A DNA stretch of 64,000 nucleotides from an uncultured Alphaproteobacteria bacterium (lineage in GTDB: Bacteria > Pseudomonadota > Alphaproteobacteria > HIMB59 > GCA-002718135), in contig CACHBB010000004.1 of assembly GCA_902577945.1 (NCBI GenBank), positions 1-64,000 of the forward strand. The letters run 5' to 3'. Each line of letters starts with the position of its first letter. The stretch's first letter is position 1. A program made the position numbers and the translations under genes. Of the stretch, positions 50,412-58,816 are shown piece by piece. Under the pieces are notes generated by a model. That model searched no databases. It saw only the letters and a program-made list of their open reading frames with translations, and was not told the origin of the DNA.

Positions 50412-51140
50412 TTAATTTTCATAATCTTTTAATGATCTAATAAAACAAATCCATGTAAAATAGCCTGTACAGATTAACCAAATTATTAAAACAATAGTAT
50501 CATTAATTATTAAATTAAATTCCGACTTAGTTACTAATCTTAGGGTAGTAGCTGCCCATATAACTGTAAAAAAAATAGTTAAATTTCTAAATGATTTTAC
50601 TCTTAATGGATGAACAAATTTCCAGGGAACAAATGTCAAGATAGATAAGATGATTATAACAATTAAATTGATCCATTCATTTGTATTTAAGATAAAAAAA
50701 TATAAAACAACAACATTCCATACTGCAGGAAAACCTTGAAAATAATAATCATCAGTTTTCATATTAACATTGATAAATGTGTATAAAGAAACTCCAAAAA
50801 TTAATGCAGGTAAAATTAATTCAAAACCGTTTGGAACCATTTGAAACCAATAAATCATAAGTGCAGGATTAATAACGTAATTTAAATAATCAATTATAGA
50901 GTCTAAAATTATACCATCAAGGTTTGGTGCTTTTTCTTCTACACCTACTCTTCTTGCAAGAGTCCCATCAACTCCATCAACAAGTAAAGCCATTCCAAGC
51001 CATAGAAAACTCCCAACCTGATCATCATTTAAAATTGATACTAGAGCTAAAAACCCTAGGATAGCGCCAGAACCTGTAAATGCATGAACTCCCCATGCTG
51101 AAATTTGATCTTTATTGACTTTCATATAATGCCAGTCCAT
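50412..51140 (-). CDS. pcs: Phosphatidylcholine synthase
   Basis: 242 residues, about eight TM helices, CDP-alcohol phosphatidyltransferase family. The active-site motif reads D58-G-x2-A62-R63-x12-G76-x3-D80-x3-D84, the extended spacing typical of Pcs (most relatives have x8-9). Pcs condenses choline with CDP-diacylglycerol in one step in the inner membrane, as in Sinorhizobium and Legionella. Phosphatidylcholine needs exogenous choline, which fits a scavenging lifestyle. The first Met may be Met6 (MKVNKDQ), a more usual Pcs start. Confidence 0.9.
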   Translation of the reverse strand: MDWHYMKVNKDQISAWGVHAFTGSGAILGFLALVSILNDDQVGSFLWLGMALLVDGVDGTLARRVGVEEKAPNLDGIILDSIIDYLNYVINPALMIYWFQMVPNGFELILPALIFGVSLYTFINVNMKTDDYYFQGFPAVWNVVVLYFFILNTNEWINLIVIIILSILTFVPWKFVHPLRVKSFRNLTIFFTVIWAATTLRLVTKSEFNLIINDTIVLIIWLICTGYFTWICFIRSLKDYEN

Positions 51141-51207
51141 TTAACATTAAATTTAAACAAAGTTTAGTTAATTAAAACTATTCCTAGAGTTTTGGGAAAT
51201 AATATAT

Positions 51208-51585
51208 TTATAAAAGAGATATTATATCTTTGTCTCCTTCAGCAAAATTATAATTATTAAATTCTTCTTTTGATACCCAAGCTGCTTCTTCATGTTCTTT
51301 TAAAGTAATATTCCCTTTTATAATTGTGCAAAAAAAATAATGTAAATGAACATTAATTTTTTTATCACTATAATGTTCTTCACCTAACTTACTATCTACT
51401 GTAATATCAACATTTAATTCTTCTTTTATTTCTCTTATTACGGTTTCCTCTAGAGTTTCATTATCATCTTGTTTCCCCCCTGGAAATTCATAATAACCTC
51501 CGAGATGTTTATCTTTATTTCTTTTAGCAATAAAATATTTATTATTTTTTTTAAGAACAGCAGCAGCAACATTAATTTTTTTCAT
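51208..51585 (-). CDS. Nudix hydrolase, MutT-like (8-oxo-dGTP diphosphatase type)
   Basis: 125 residues. The Nudix box G37-x5-E43-x7-R51-E52-x2-E55-E56 is intact, preceded by LGGYYEFPGGKQDDNETLEE. MutT-type enzymes cleanse oxidised nucleotides. Translation is coupled to the photolyase-like gene: the start overlaps its stop by one base. The pairing suggests a DNA-damage module, which is inference. Confidence 0.88.
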   Translation of the reverse strand: MKKINVAAAVLKKNNKYFIAKRNKDKHLGGYYEFPGGKQDDNETLEETVIREIKEELNVDITVDSKLGEEHYSDKKINVHLHYFFCTIIKGNITLKEHEEAAWVSKEEFNNYNFAEGDKDIISLL

Positions 51586-53069
51586 TAAGTAGTATTATCA
51601 CGTATGAATTGATTTGCTTTTTTTATTATATATTTTTTTCTTTCAGGTTTCATTTTATCATAAATTTTAACCATCATGTTTAAACGAGGATTAGACTGAA
51701 AAAAACTTCTATTTTTATTGATAAATCGCCAGTACAATCCATCCATTATATCATTCCAATTACCTTTTTTAAAATTCATCATTTTCATAAAATAACTAGA
51801 TCCACAAATATATGGCTTTGTACTAAAAATTCCTCCATCACTAAACAATCCCATTCCATAAACATTGGGTGACATTACCCAATCGGAGCTATCGACAAAC
51901 ATTTCCATAAACCAATTATAAACTTCACTAGGTTTAATTTCACATAAGTTCATTATGTTACATAAAATCATTAATCTTTCAATATGATGTGTGTATCCAT
52001 ACCTTTGAGCATTTTTGATTGAATGGTCTAAAGGATCTAAACCTGTAGTGCCATCATACCATTTATTAGTAAGAGAATTTTTATGTTTAAAGAAATTATT
52101 TTCTTCTAATTGCTTATCATAATTTTGGTAAATACCTCTAATAAATTCCCTCCATCCAATAATTTGTCTGATATACCCTTCATAAGAATTGATTTTAATT
52201 TTATTTTCAACTTTTTTTAATCTCTCAATAATAATTTCAGGTGTTAATAAACCTAAATTAATCATGGGGCTTAGTGCACTATGAAATAAAAAATTATTAT
52301 TAGTATCGACTGCATCTTCGTAGTCACCAAATAAATTAAATTTTTTTATAATAAAATAATCTAACCATTTAACCGCATCACTACAAGTTGTTGGCAGCCA
52401 AAAATTATCAACTTCACCTGGGTGATTTTTAAAAATTTTATTAATTTGTTTTTTTAAAACTTTTGTATGTATTGTTTCTTTTGCAATTATCATTTCTGGT
52501 ATTTTAATATCTTTAGGAAGTTTTTTTCTGTTATCTTCATCAAAACTCCATTTTCCACCCTTAGGTTTATTATTTTCCATTAAAATATCTGTTTTAGTAC
52601 GAGCAATTTTATAAAAATTTGCCATAAAAGGTTTTTTTGTTTTACTTAAATAATTTTTAAATTCATCTCTGGAGTTTAAAAACATAGGTGATTGTATAAA
52701 AGTTAATTTAATATTATTTTTCTTACATAATGCGATTATTTTTTTTTCAAAAAATTTATCTTCAATTTCAAAAGAAGTTAATTCTTCATATTTATTTTTT
52801 TTTATAAAATTCTCTAATTTTTTTTCATAGGTAATTTTAAAATCCTTATTTAAATCAATATAATTTACTTTAAATTTATTTTTTTTTAATTCATCAGCAT
52901 AAGATCTCATTGAGGACAAAAAAAGTATAAGTTTTAATTTATGATGTTTTTGAAAAGTACAAAGATCATAACTTTCACACATAAAAATCGTTGAATTTAT
53001 GTGTTTTCTCAGATATTTTTGAGGGAATAATTGATTTCCTAATATTAAAAATAAATTTTTCATAAACAT
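51585..53069 (-). CDS. Photolyase/cryptochrome of the PhrB-like (FeS-BCP-related) family, cluster cysteines missing
   Basis: 494 residues: N-terminal alpha/beta domain (LILGNQLFP) and C-terminal FAD-binding helical domain. QIIGWREFIRGIYQNY, HHIERLMILCNIMNL, SSDWVMSPNVYGMGLFSDGGIFSTKPYICG and MDGLYWRFINKNR match deoxyribodipyrimidine-photolyase-related proteins. In bacterial FeS-BCP enzymes four cysteines bind a [4Fe-4S] cluster; from memory of that alignment, the positions here carry Met, Asn and Lys-type residues (FKKGNWNDIMDGLYW), so a cluster is unlikely. Known relatives with KKGDW..WDGLYW also lack it. Probable role: light-driven DNA repair or blue-light sensing. Confidence 0.85.
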   Translation of the reverse strand: MFMKNLFLILGNQLFPQKYLRKHINSTIFMCESYDLCTFQKHHKLKLILFLSSMRSYADELKKNKFKVNYIDLNKDFKITYEKKLENFIKKNKYEELTSFEIEDKFFEKKIIALCKKNNIKLTFIQSPMFLNSRDEFKNYLSKTKKPFMANFYKIARTKTDILMENNKPKGGKWSFDEDNRKKLPKDIKIPEMIIAKETIHTKVLKKQINKIFKNHPGEVDNFWLPTTCSDAVKWLDYFIIKKFNLFGDYEDAVDTNNNFLFHSALSPMINLGLLTPEIIIERLKKVENKIKINSYEGYIRQIIGWREFIRGIYQNYDKQLEENNFFKHKNSLTNKWYDGTTGLDPLDHSIKNAQRYGYTHHIERLMILCNIMNLCEIKPSEVYNWFMEMFVDSSDWVMSPNVYGMGLFSDGGIFSTKPYICGSSYFMKMMNFKKGNWNDIMDGLYWRFINKNRSFFQSNPRLNMMVKIYDKMKPERKKYIIKKANQFIRDNTT

Positions 53070-53158
53070 CTAAATAGTAAGTTATTAGAAAATTTATATA
53101 AATTATTAAATTTAATTGCTTATTTTAAACAATTTTTAATTATAGTAATTGATAATTA

Positions 53159-53668
53159 ATGACCAAATTAATAAAATTATTAGTAATTCCATCAATAATA
53201 AGTTTTGTACTAATTTCTTGCAATACCTCATCTCCAAATAAGGTAAAAAAATCTGATGCACAGAAAATAACTAATATAGAATATGGAACAATCAAAACCT
53301 CTCTTCCAGTAAAAATAGAAGGTGAAAGTGATTGGATTGGCGCAACTGCAGGAGCAATGATTGGGGGTCTTTTAGCATCTCAAATATGTGGAGAAGAAGA
53401 AATTCTAGGAACTAAGTGTCAAGATATTGCTATAGTATATGGAACAATTGGTGGAGCAGCTATGGGTTCAGTAATACAAGCTAAAATTGGTAATCATGAT
53501 GGATTCCAGTATATAGTAAATATTGATCAATGTGGTAATGACAATTCTAACTGTAAAAATGATCAAGAGAAAGCTTTTGTGCAAGGAGATGATAATGCTC
53601 TTCCAAATGGTCAAAGAGTTGTAATAATCTACGGTGATATAATAAGAGTTATGCCTTATGAAGAATAG
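53159..53668 (+). CDS. Outer-membrane lipoprotein with glycine-zipper (SlyB-like)
   Basis: 169 residues. Lipobox LISC with acylated Cys21, then two glycine-rich segments (GATAGAMIGGLLASQI and GTIGGAAMGSVIQAKIG) that form the glycine-zipper 2TM domain found in SlyB/Lpp-like proteins. A CGEEEILGTKC loop and a QCGNDNSNC loop may hold disulfides. The tail VVIIYGDIIRVMPYE resembles the end of SlyB-like proteins. The last codons overlap the next gene by 11 bases. Confidence 0.8.
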   Translation: MTKLIKLLVIPSIISFVLISCNTSSPNKVKKSDAQKITNIEYGTIKTSLPVKIEGESDWIGATAGAMIGGLLASQICGEEEILGTKCQDIAIVYGTIGGAAMGSVIQAKIGNHDGFQYIVNIDQCGNDNSNCKNDQEKAFVQGDDNALPNGQRVVIIYGDIIRVMPYEE

Positions 53669-54518
53669 TTTAGTAAAATTCATTTTTTGCTTTCTTTTAT
53701 TATTACCATTTAACCTAAATGCAGAATTAATTTTTGAAGACAATTTTCCAAAAGACATACAAGGTATTTGGAGCGATGATTGCAGCGCAGAATATCAAGT
53801 CTTCATAATATCAAATAACACAAGTATGTGGATTGATGATACATATGTTGGGTTTAATGTATCGAAAACCTCAAAGGTAAAAGAATGGTCAGCATATAAA
53901 TGGGGTGAATTAGATGGTAGTTATTATTATTTTTTAAAAAAAGATGGTGATAATTTACTTGAAGTTACTGCTCCTGATGATTGGGATGGTATAGATTATT
54001 CTTTTTTAAATTCGTCAGAGTATTCAGTTTATGAAAAATGCGAGTCAATACCTGGTGTCTTTCAAATTATTTATGGTGAAATTATTAATTTAATGAATTC
54101 TCAATTAATTGAAACATGTAATAATGATAATAATCCTGCAAATTGTATTAATGAAACTTTTGAATTTTTAGATGTATCTCAAGATGATGAATTGTCAGTA
54201 GCGGAATTAACTCGTGCAGCAAGAATAGCTATATACTTTACATTTATTGATAAAAGACGAGACGAAGATAGAGATATAGGTTTTGCGACCTACACTACAA
54301 CATCACTTATATTTCCTGCGTTATCAAAAATTATAATAGGGAATTATGATTATGATAATTCAAATACAATTTCTTTAAAAGAAATTTATACGGATCGTAT
54401 TGATACATTAGATTATCAAAATTTATTTAAAGAAAATTTAAAAGGAATAGATCCAGAAGAATTAAGAAGATTAATTGAAAACTTAGATTTTTTAAAGTCA
54501 TTACTAATGTTAAATTAA
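53658..54518 (+). CDS. Secreted protein with two EF-hand motifs
   Basis: 286 residues with a signal peptide (MKNSLVKFIFCFLLLLPFNLNA). Residues ~30-130 form an unrecognised beta-rich domain (IWSDDCSAEYQVFII...). The C-terminal half has two 12-residue EF-hand loops, 172-183 (DVSQDDELSVAE) and 231-242 (DYDNSNTISLKE), each with the 1,3,5,9,12 oxygen positions filled, predicting calcium binding in the periplasm. It overlaps the lipoprotein gene by 11 bases, so the two are translationally linked and may act together at the outer membrane. Confidence 0.75.
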   Translation: MKNSLVKFIFCFLLLLPFNLNAELIFEDNFPKDIQGIWSDDCSAEYQVFIISNNTSMWIDDTYVGFNVSKTSKVKEWSAYKWGELDGSYYYFLKKDGDNLLEVTAPDDWDGIDYSFLNSSEYSVYEKCESIPGVFQIIYGEIINLMNSQLIETCNNDNNPANCINETFEFLDVSQDDELSVAELTRAARIAIYFTFIDKRRDEDRDIGFATYTTTSLIFPALSKIIIGNYDYDNSNTISLKEIYTDRIDTLDYQNLFKENLKGIDPEELRRLIENLDFLKSLLMLN

Positions 54519-54562
54519 ATTACTTTCTTGACTTTTAAGTATATTTTTAAATATAAATAGAT

Positions 54563-54646
54563 ATGAACAAAAGAAATTTATATGCTGTTATTTCTTTAGT
54601 CTTTATATTTGCTGCTTTAAATCTAACTATTTATTTTTTTTATTAG
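54563..54646 (+). CDS. Candidate 27-residue single-TM small protein
   Basis: ATG at 54563 opens a short ORF, MNKRNLYAVISLVFIFAALNL then TIYFFY, ending TAG at 54646: a basic N-terminus and one 19-21 residue TM helix. It lies between the EF-hand gene and the next small ORF on the same strand. No Shine-Dalgarno is visible. Its strict signal-anchor layout is the only support. Confidence 0.35.
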   Translation: MNKRNLYAVISLVFIFAALNLTIYFFY

Positions 54647-54649
54647 ATT

Positions 54650-54853
54650 ATGGTAATTAGAAGTAAATCCAGTATTAATAAAAAAATTTACGAAATTAAT
54701 GGGCAAAAAACTATGTTTGGTTATGATAATGTTAATTTTAAAACAGTAAATTTACCTAAGAAACAAAAATATAAAAACTTATGTAGTAAATTTCGTTTAA
54801 AAAAATTTAATAAAATAAAGACAATATACCTTAATACATTAATTATTAATTAA
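54650..54853 (+). CDS. Small basic hypothetical protein
   Basis: 67 residues, lysine-rich (for example NLPKKQKYKNLCSKFRLKKF), with no recognised domain or signal. Its stop codon is immediately followed by the GTG start of the FAD oxidoreductase, which argues for real translation and coupling, but the composition of AT-rich DNA could produce it by chance. Confidence 0.4.
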   Translation: MVIRSKSSINKKIYEINGQKTMFGYDNVNFKTVNLPKKQKYKNLCSKFRLKKFNKIKTIYLNTLIIN

Positions 54854-55828
54854 GTGAAAAATATAGCCATAATAGGTGCTGGAATGACTGGTTTATCTCT
54901 AGCCTATAATCTTCAAAATACTAATATAACTATATTTGATAAGTCTTGGCGAGCTGGTGGCAGAGCATCTACTAGAAAACATGATGATTTAATATTTGAT
55001 CACGGAGCACATTATTTATCTCAAAAACATAAAGTTAAACAGCTAAATGATGTTTTAAATAAATTAAATTTGTTAAAAGAAAAAGAAATCATATTCTATG
55101 CTGATTTTAAAAAAAATGAAAAAATTAAAAAAAAGATTTTTGTTGGTAAAAATGGAATAAATTCAATTCCAAAAGGCATCTTTGAAAATATAAAAATTAA
55201 TAGTCATTTTAATACTAAAGTTTTAAAAATTTTTAAAAATAAAAAAAACAATTACGATTTATACACTGAAAATGAAGTATTTAAAGATTATGATATAGTT
55301 TTAGTTTGTATCCCTTTTTTTCAAGCTAAAGAATTAACTACAGATTACATAAAATTTTCAAATAATCACATACCTGAATATGATCCAATTTATACACTAA
55401 TGCTATCTTTTAAAGAAAAAACACATTTAAAAATTGATGGTGGATTAAATTTGCATGATGATATTAGTTTTTTTATGAAACAAAATTTCAAATTCCCTAA
55501 ATTGAAGAGTGAAAGTTGGGTTTTAAATATGAGTAGTGAATATACAAAAAAAAATTTAGATATAAGTAATGTTGAATTAGAAAATTATGCTTTTTCAATA
55601 TTTAAAAAGATATTAAAAGTAGATAATAAACCTTTTTTTATAAAAACCCATCGATGGCTATACGCACAAACGAAAACAACATATAATTCATTATCAAAAA
55701 AAAATTGGATAAATTCAAAAGATAATAAAATATTCCTTACTGGTGATTGGGTTTTAGGTAAGAGTTTGAGTGATGCTTGGAATGCTGGTTTGCAATTATC
55801 ACATTATTTAAAAATATTAGATATTTAA
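54854..55828 (+). CDS. FAD/NAD(P)-dependent amine-oxidase-like oxidoreductase
   Basis: 324 residues, GTG start. The FAD-binding Rossmann motif IAIIGAGMTGLSLAYNL, the FDKSWRAGGRAS loop and the C-terminal FLTGDWVLGKSLSDAWNAGLQL match renalase-like/NAD(P)-binding amine-oxidase-type flavoproteins. The substrate is unknown. It starts directly after the stop of the small basic ORF and lies 67 bases upstream of the N-methylglutamate synthase genes on the same strand. Confidence 0.8.
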   Translation: MKNIAIIGAGMTGLSLAYNLQNTNITIFDKSWRAGGRASTRKHDDLIFDHGAHYLSQKHKVKQLNDVLNKLNLLKEKEIIFYADFKKNEKIKKKIFVGKNGINSIPKGIFENIKINSHFNTKVLKIFKNKKNNYDLYTENEVFKDYDIVLVCIPFFQAKELTTDYIKFSNNHIPEYDPIYTLMLSFKEKTHLKIDGGLNLHDDISFFMKQNFKFPKLKSESWVLNMSSEYTKKNLDISNVELENYAFSIFKKILKVDNKPFFIKTHRWLYAQTKTTYNSLSKKNWINSKDNKIFLTGDWVLGKSLSDAWNAGLQLSHYLKILDI

Positions 55829-55895
55829 CAATTTTTTCTTTATTTTCCTTGCAATAGATTAAATTAAAAATATCTATATAATTCTCAGATTAATT

Positions 55896-56786
55896 ATGTG
55901 TGGAATAGTTGGTATTTATTTAAAAAAGAAAAATTTACATCAAAAACTTGGCAATTACTTGTCTGGTATGCTTGATAATATGTCATCAAGAGGTCCTGAT
56001 TCTGCTGGCTTTGCCATATATAATAAAAACAACTCATCAAGAACCTACAAATACTCTGTTTGTTGTCCTTCAGATTTCGATATAAAGAAATTTGAAATAA
56101 GTGTTGGCAATGAATTCAAAGACATCTTAATTAAGAGTGTTTCTGATCATTTAGTTATTTCAACTAAAACAAGTCCAAAACTTTTTCTTTCATTTTTAGG
56201 TAATAATTATAAAGAATTAAAAATAATTGGTTATGGTAAATCTATCGAAATCTTTAAACAAGTTGGTAACCCAAAAGAAATAGTTAAGAAATTTAAGTTG
56301 AACAAATTACAAGGCAGTCATGCAATTGGACATACCCGTATGGCAACAGAGAGTGCTATTACTTTAGATGGCTCTCATCCTTATTCTACAGGTGAAGATG
56401 AATGTTTGGTCCATAACGGATCTCTTTCAAATCATAACAATTTAAGAAGAAAATTAATTAAAAAAGGAAAGAAATTTGATTCATTTAATGATACTGAAGT
56501 TGCTGCAGGATATATTAGTAATCAATTATCAGAAACCAAATCTATGAAAAAAACACTAACGAAATGTCTTTCAAATTTAGATGGTTTTTACACATTTATA
56601 GCAGGTACAAAAAATGGTTTTGCAGTTTTAAGAGATGAAATAGCATGTAAACCTGCTGTAATTGCTGAAACTAAGGATTATGTTGCAGTTGCATCTGAGT
56701 TTCAAGCAATGGCACATCTTCCTGATGTAAATAAAGCAAAAATTTATGAACCAGAACCTGGAGTAGTTTATACATGGGGAAATTAG
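55896..56786 (+). CDS. mgsA: N-methylglutamate synthase-like subunit A (class II amidotransferase; GlxB/MgsA)
   Basis: 296 residues, class II glutamine amidotransferase with Cys2 nucleophile (MCGIVGIY), MSSRGPDSAGFA, GHTRMATESA, HNGSLSNHNNLRR and NDTEVAAGYI. Alone this fits GltB/PurF-like domains; the next two genes, a GXGXG domain and a central glutamate-synthase domain, identify the split three-gene set known as MgsABC or GlxBCD. The complex makes N-methylglutamate from methylamine and glutamate. It overlaps mgsB by 13 bases. Confidence 0.88.
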   Translation: MCGIVGIYLKKKNLHQKLGNYLSGMLDNMSSRGPDSAGFAIYNKNNSSRTYKYSVCCPSDFDIKKFEISVGNEFKDILIKSVSDHLVISTKTSPKLFLSFLGNNYKELKIIGYGKSIEIFKQVGNPKEIVKKFKLNKLQGSHAIGHTRMATESAITLDGSHPYSTGEDECLVHNGSLSNHNNLRRKLIKKGKKFDSFNDTEVAAGYISNQLSETKSMKKTLTKCLSNLDGFYTFIAGTKNGFAVLRDEIACKPAVIAETKDYVAVASEFQAMAHLPDVNKAKIYEPEPGVVYTWGN

Positions 56787-57469
56787 AAAACTTAGATTTT
56801 AAGAAAAACAGTCTTAGAAATATCAATAATTTTCTCCAAAATATTGATTTTAAAAAAAATCTAAGAGAGTTTGTAATTAGAAATCCAAGTGGCAATCATG
56901 CAATTTGTGCAGGTTTAAAAGAAGATATTTCTGTAAACATCAAAGGACATGTTGGATATTACTGTGGAGGTATGAATCAAAATGCAAACATAACCATTGA
57001 AGGTAACGCAGGTACTGGACTTGGTGAAAATATGATGTCTGGACTAATACATGTAAAAGGAAATGTTTCACAATCAGCTGGAGCAACAGCTCATGGTGGT
57101 ACAATAATTGTAGATGGTAACGCTAGTTCAAGATGTGGAATTTCAATGAAGGGTGTGGACATCATTATCAAGGGTTCAGTCGGTCATATGTCAGCATTCA
57201 TGGCTCAATCAGGCACTCTATTAATTTGCGGAGATGCCGGTGAAGCTTTAGGCGATAGTATTTATGAAACAGTTATTTATATTGCAGGAACACCAAAAAG
57301 TTTAGGTGCGGATTGTGTAGAAAAAAAAATAACAAAAAAAGATTTAATTAAAATAGATGAATTACTTAATATTGGAAAAATAAAAAAAATTAAATCATCC
57401 AAATTTAAAAAATATGGATCTGCAAGAAAATTGTACAACTTTAAAATAGACAATGTATCAGAATATTAA
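56774..57469 (+). CDS. mgsB: N-methylglutamate synthase-like subunit B (GXGXG domain; GlxC/MgsB)
   Basis: 231 residues, the beta-helical GXGXG domain that forms the C-terminal part of glutamate synthase: repeated glycine turns such as KGHVGYYCGGMNQNANITIEG, GNAGTGLGENMMSGLIHVKG, GGTIIVDGNASSRCG and GDAGEALGDSIYE (each quoted in part). The ATG lies inside the end of mgsA, so the two are translationally coupled. The stop directly abuts the next start. Confidence 0.88.
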   Translation: MGKLENLDFKKNSLRNINNFLQNIDFKKNLREFVIRNPSGNHAICAGLKEDISVNIKGHVGYYCGGMNQNANITIEGNAGTGLGENMMSGLIHVKGNVSQSAGATAHGGTIIVDGNASSRCGISMKGVDIIIKGSVGHMSAFMAQSGTLLICGDAGEALGDSIYETVIYIAGTPKSLGADCVEKKITKKDLIKIDELLNIGKIKKIKSSKFKKYGSARKLYNFKIDNVSEY

Positions 57470-58816
57470 ATGAAAAATAAAAGACAAAAAAATTCAACAA
57501 AACCAAGACAATCATGGACTTTTGATGAATACACCAACTCTGAAATTAGAAGAGCAGCTGAAACTGGTATTTATGATATTAGGGGCGGCGGTTCAAAAAG
57601 AAAATTACCTCATTTTGATGATTTGCTTTTCTTGGGAGCATCAATGTCCAGATATCCATTAGAAGGATATAGAGAAAAATGCTCTACTGATGTCATATTG
57701 GGCACTAGGTATGCAAAAAAACCTATTGAATTGAAGATACCAATTACAATAGCAGGAATGAGTTTTGGCGCACTCTCAGGCCCTGCTAAAGAGGCTTTAG
57801 GTAGAGGTGCTTCAATCGCTGGCACATCTACCACAACTGGTGATGGAGGAATGACAAAAGAAGAAAGAGGTCAATCAAAAACTTTAGTTTATCAGCTTTT
57901 GCCTTCAAGATATGGAATGAATCCAGATGATTTAAGAAAAGCAGATGCTATAGAAGTGGTTATTGGTCAAGGTGCAAAACCAGGTGGTGGAGGAATGTTA
58001 CTTGGTCAAAAAATTTCAGACCGTGTAGCCGAAATGCGCACATTACCAAAAGGAGTAGATCAAAGATCAGCTTGCAGACACCCAGATTGGACTGGTCCAG
58101 ATGATTTAGCAATAAAAATAACAGAATTAAGGGAAATAACTCAATGGAAGGTTCCAATTTTTGTAAAAATTGCAGGTGCACGTCCCTATTATGATACAGC
58201 TCTAGCTGTTAAAGCTGGTGCAGATGTCGTAGTTCTTGATGGAATGCAAGGAGGAACTGCCGCTACACAAGAGGTGTTCATTGAAAATGTTGGTCAACCT
58301 ACCCTAGCCTGTATTAGACCCGCAGTAGATGCGTTACAAGACTTAAACGTTCATAGAGAAGTTCAATTAATTATTTCTGGTGGAATTAGAAACGGCGCAG
58401 ATGTTTCAAAAGCATTAGCTCTCGGAGCAGATGCCGTATCAATTGGTAGTGCTGCAATGATTGCCATTGGTGATAATGATCCAAAATGGGAAAAAGAATA
58501 TAACAGAATTGGTTCAACAGCAGGTGCATACGATGATTGGCACGAAGGTAATGATCCAGCAGGTATCTCTACTCAAGATCCAAAATTAATGAAAAGATTA
58601 GATCCTAAAAAAGCTGGTAAAAAATTATCAAATTATCTTAAGGTGATGACTCTTGAAGCTCAAACTATTGCTAGAGCATGTGGTAAAAATGATTTACATA
58701 ACTTAGAACCAGAAGATTTGTGTGCTTTAACTGTAGAAGCAGCTGCAATGGCGAGAGTTCCTCTAGCTGGTACAAACTGGATACCTGGATCTGACCAAAA
58801 GAATAATTTAACTTAA
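57470..58816 (+). CDS. mgsC: N-methylglutamate synthase-like subunit C (FMN domain; GlxD/MgsC)
   Basis: 448 residues, FMN-binding central/large domain of the glutamate-synthase fold: GMSFGALSGPAKEALGRG, STTTGDGGMTKEE, GQGAKPGGGGMLLGQKI and KAGADVVVLDGMQGGTAA, with ISGGIRNGADVSKALALGADAV in the phosphate-binding part. It begins one base after mgsB. No methylglutamate dehydrogenase (mgdABCD) or gmaS is in the window. Its 3' end overlaps the convergent aminotransferase gene by 9 bases. Confidence 0.9.
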   Translation: MKNKRQKNSTKPRQSWTFDEYTNSEIRRAAETGIYDIRGGGSKRKLPHFDDLLFLGASMSRYPLEGYREKCSTDVILGTRYAKKPIELKIPITIAGMSFGALSGPAKEALGRGASIAGTSTTTGDGGMTKEERGQSKTLVYQLLPSRYGMNPDDLRKADAIEVVIGQGAKPGGGGMLLGQKISDRVAEMRTLPKGVDQRSACRHPDWTGPDDLAIKITELREITQWKVPIFVKIAGARPYYDTALAVKAGADVVVLDGMQGGTAATQEVFIENVGQPTLACIRPAVDALQDLNVHREVQLIISGGIRNGADVSKALALGADAVSIGSAAMIAIGDNDPKWEKEYNRIGSTAGAYDDWHEGNDPAGISTQDPKLMKRLDPKKAGKKLSNYLKVMTLEAQTIARACGKNDLHNLEPEDLCALTVEAAAMARVPLAGTNWIPGSDQKNNLT

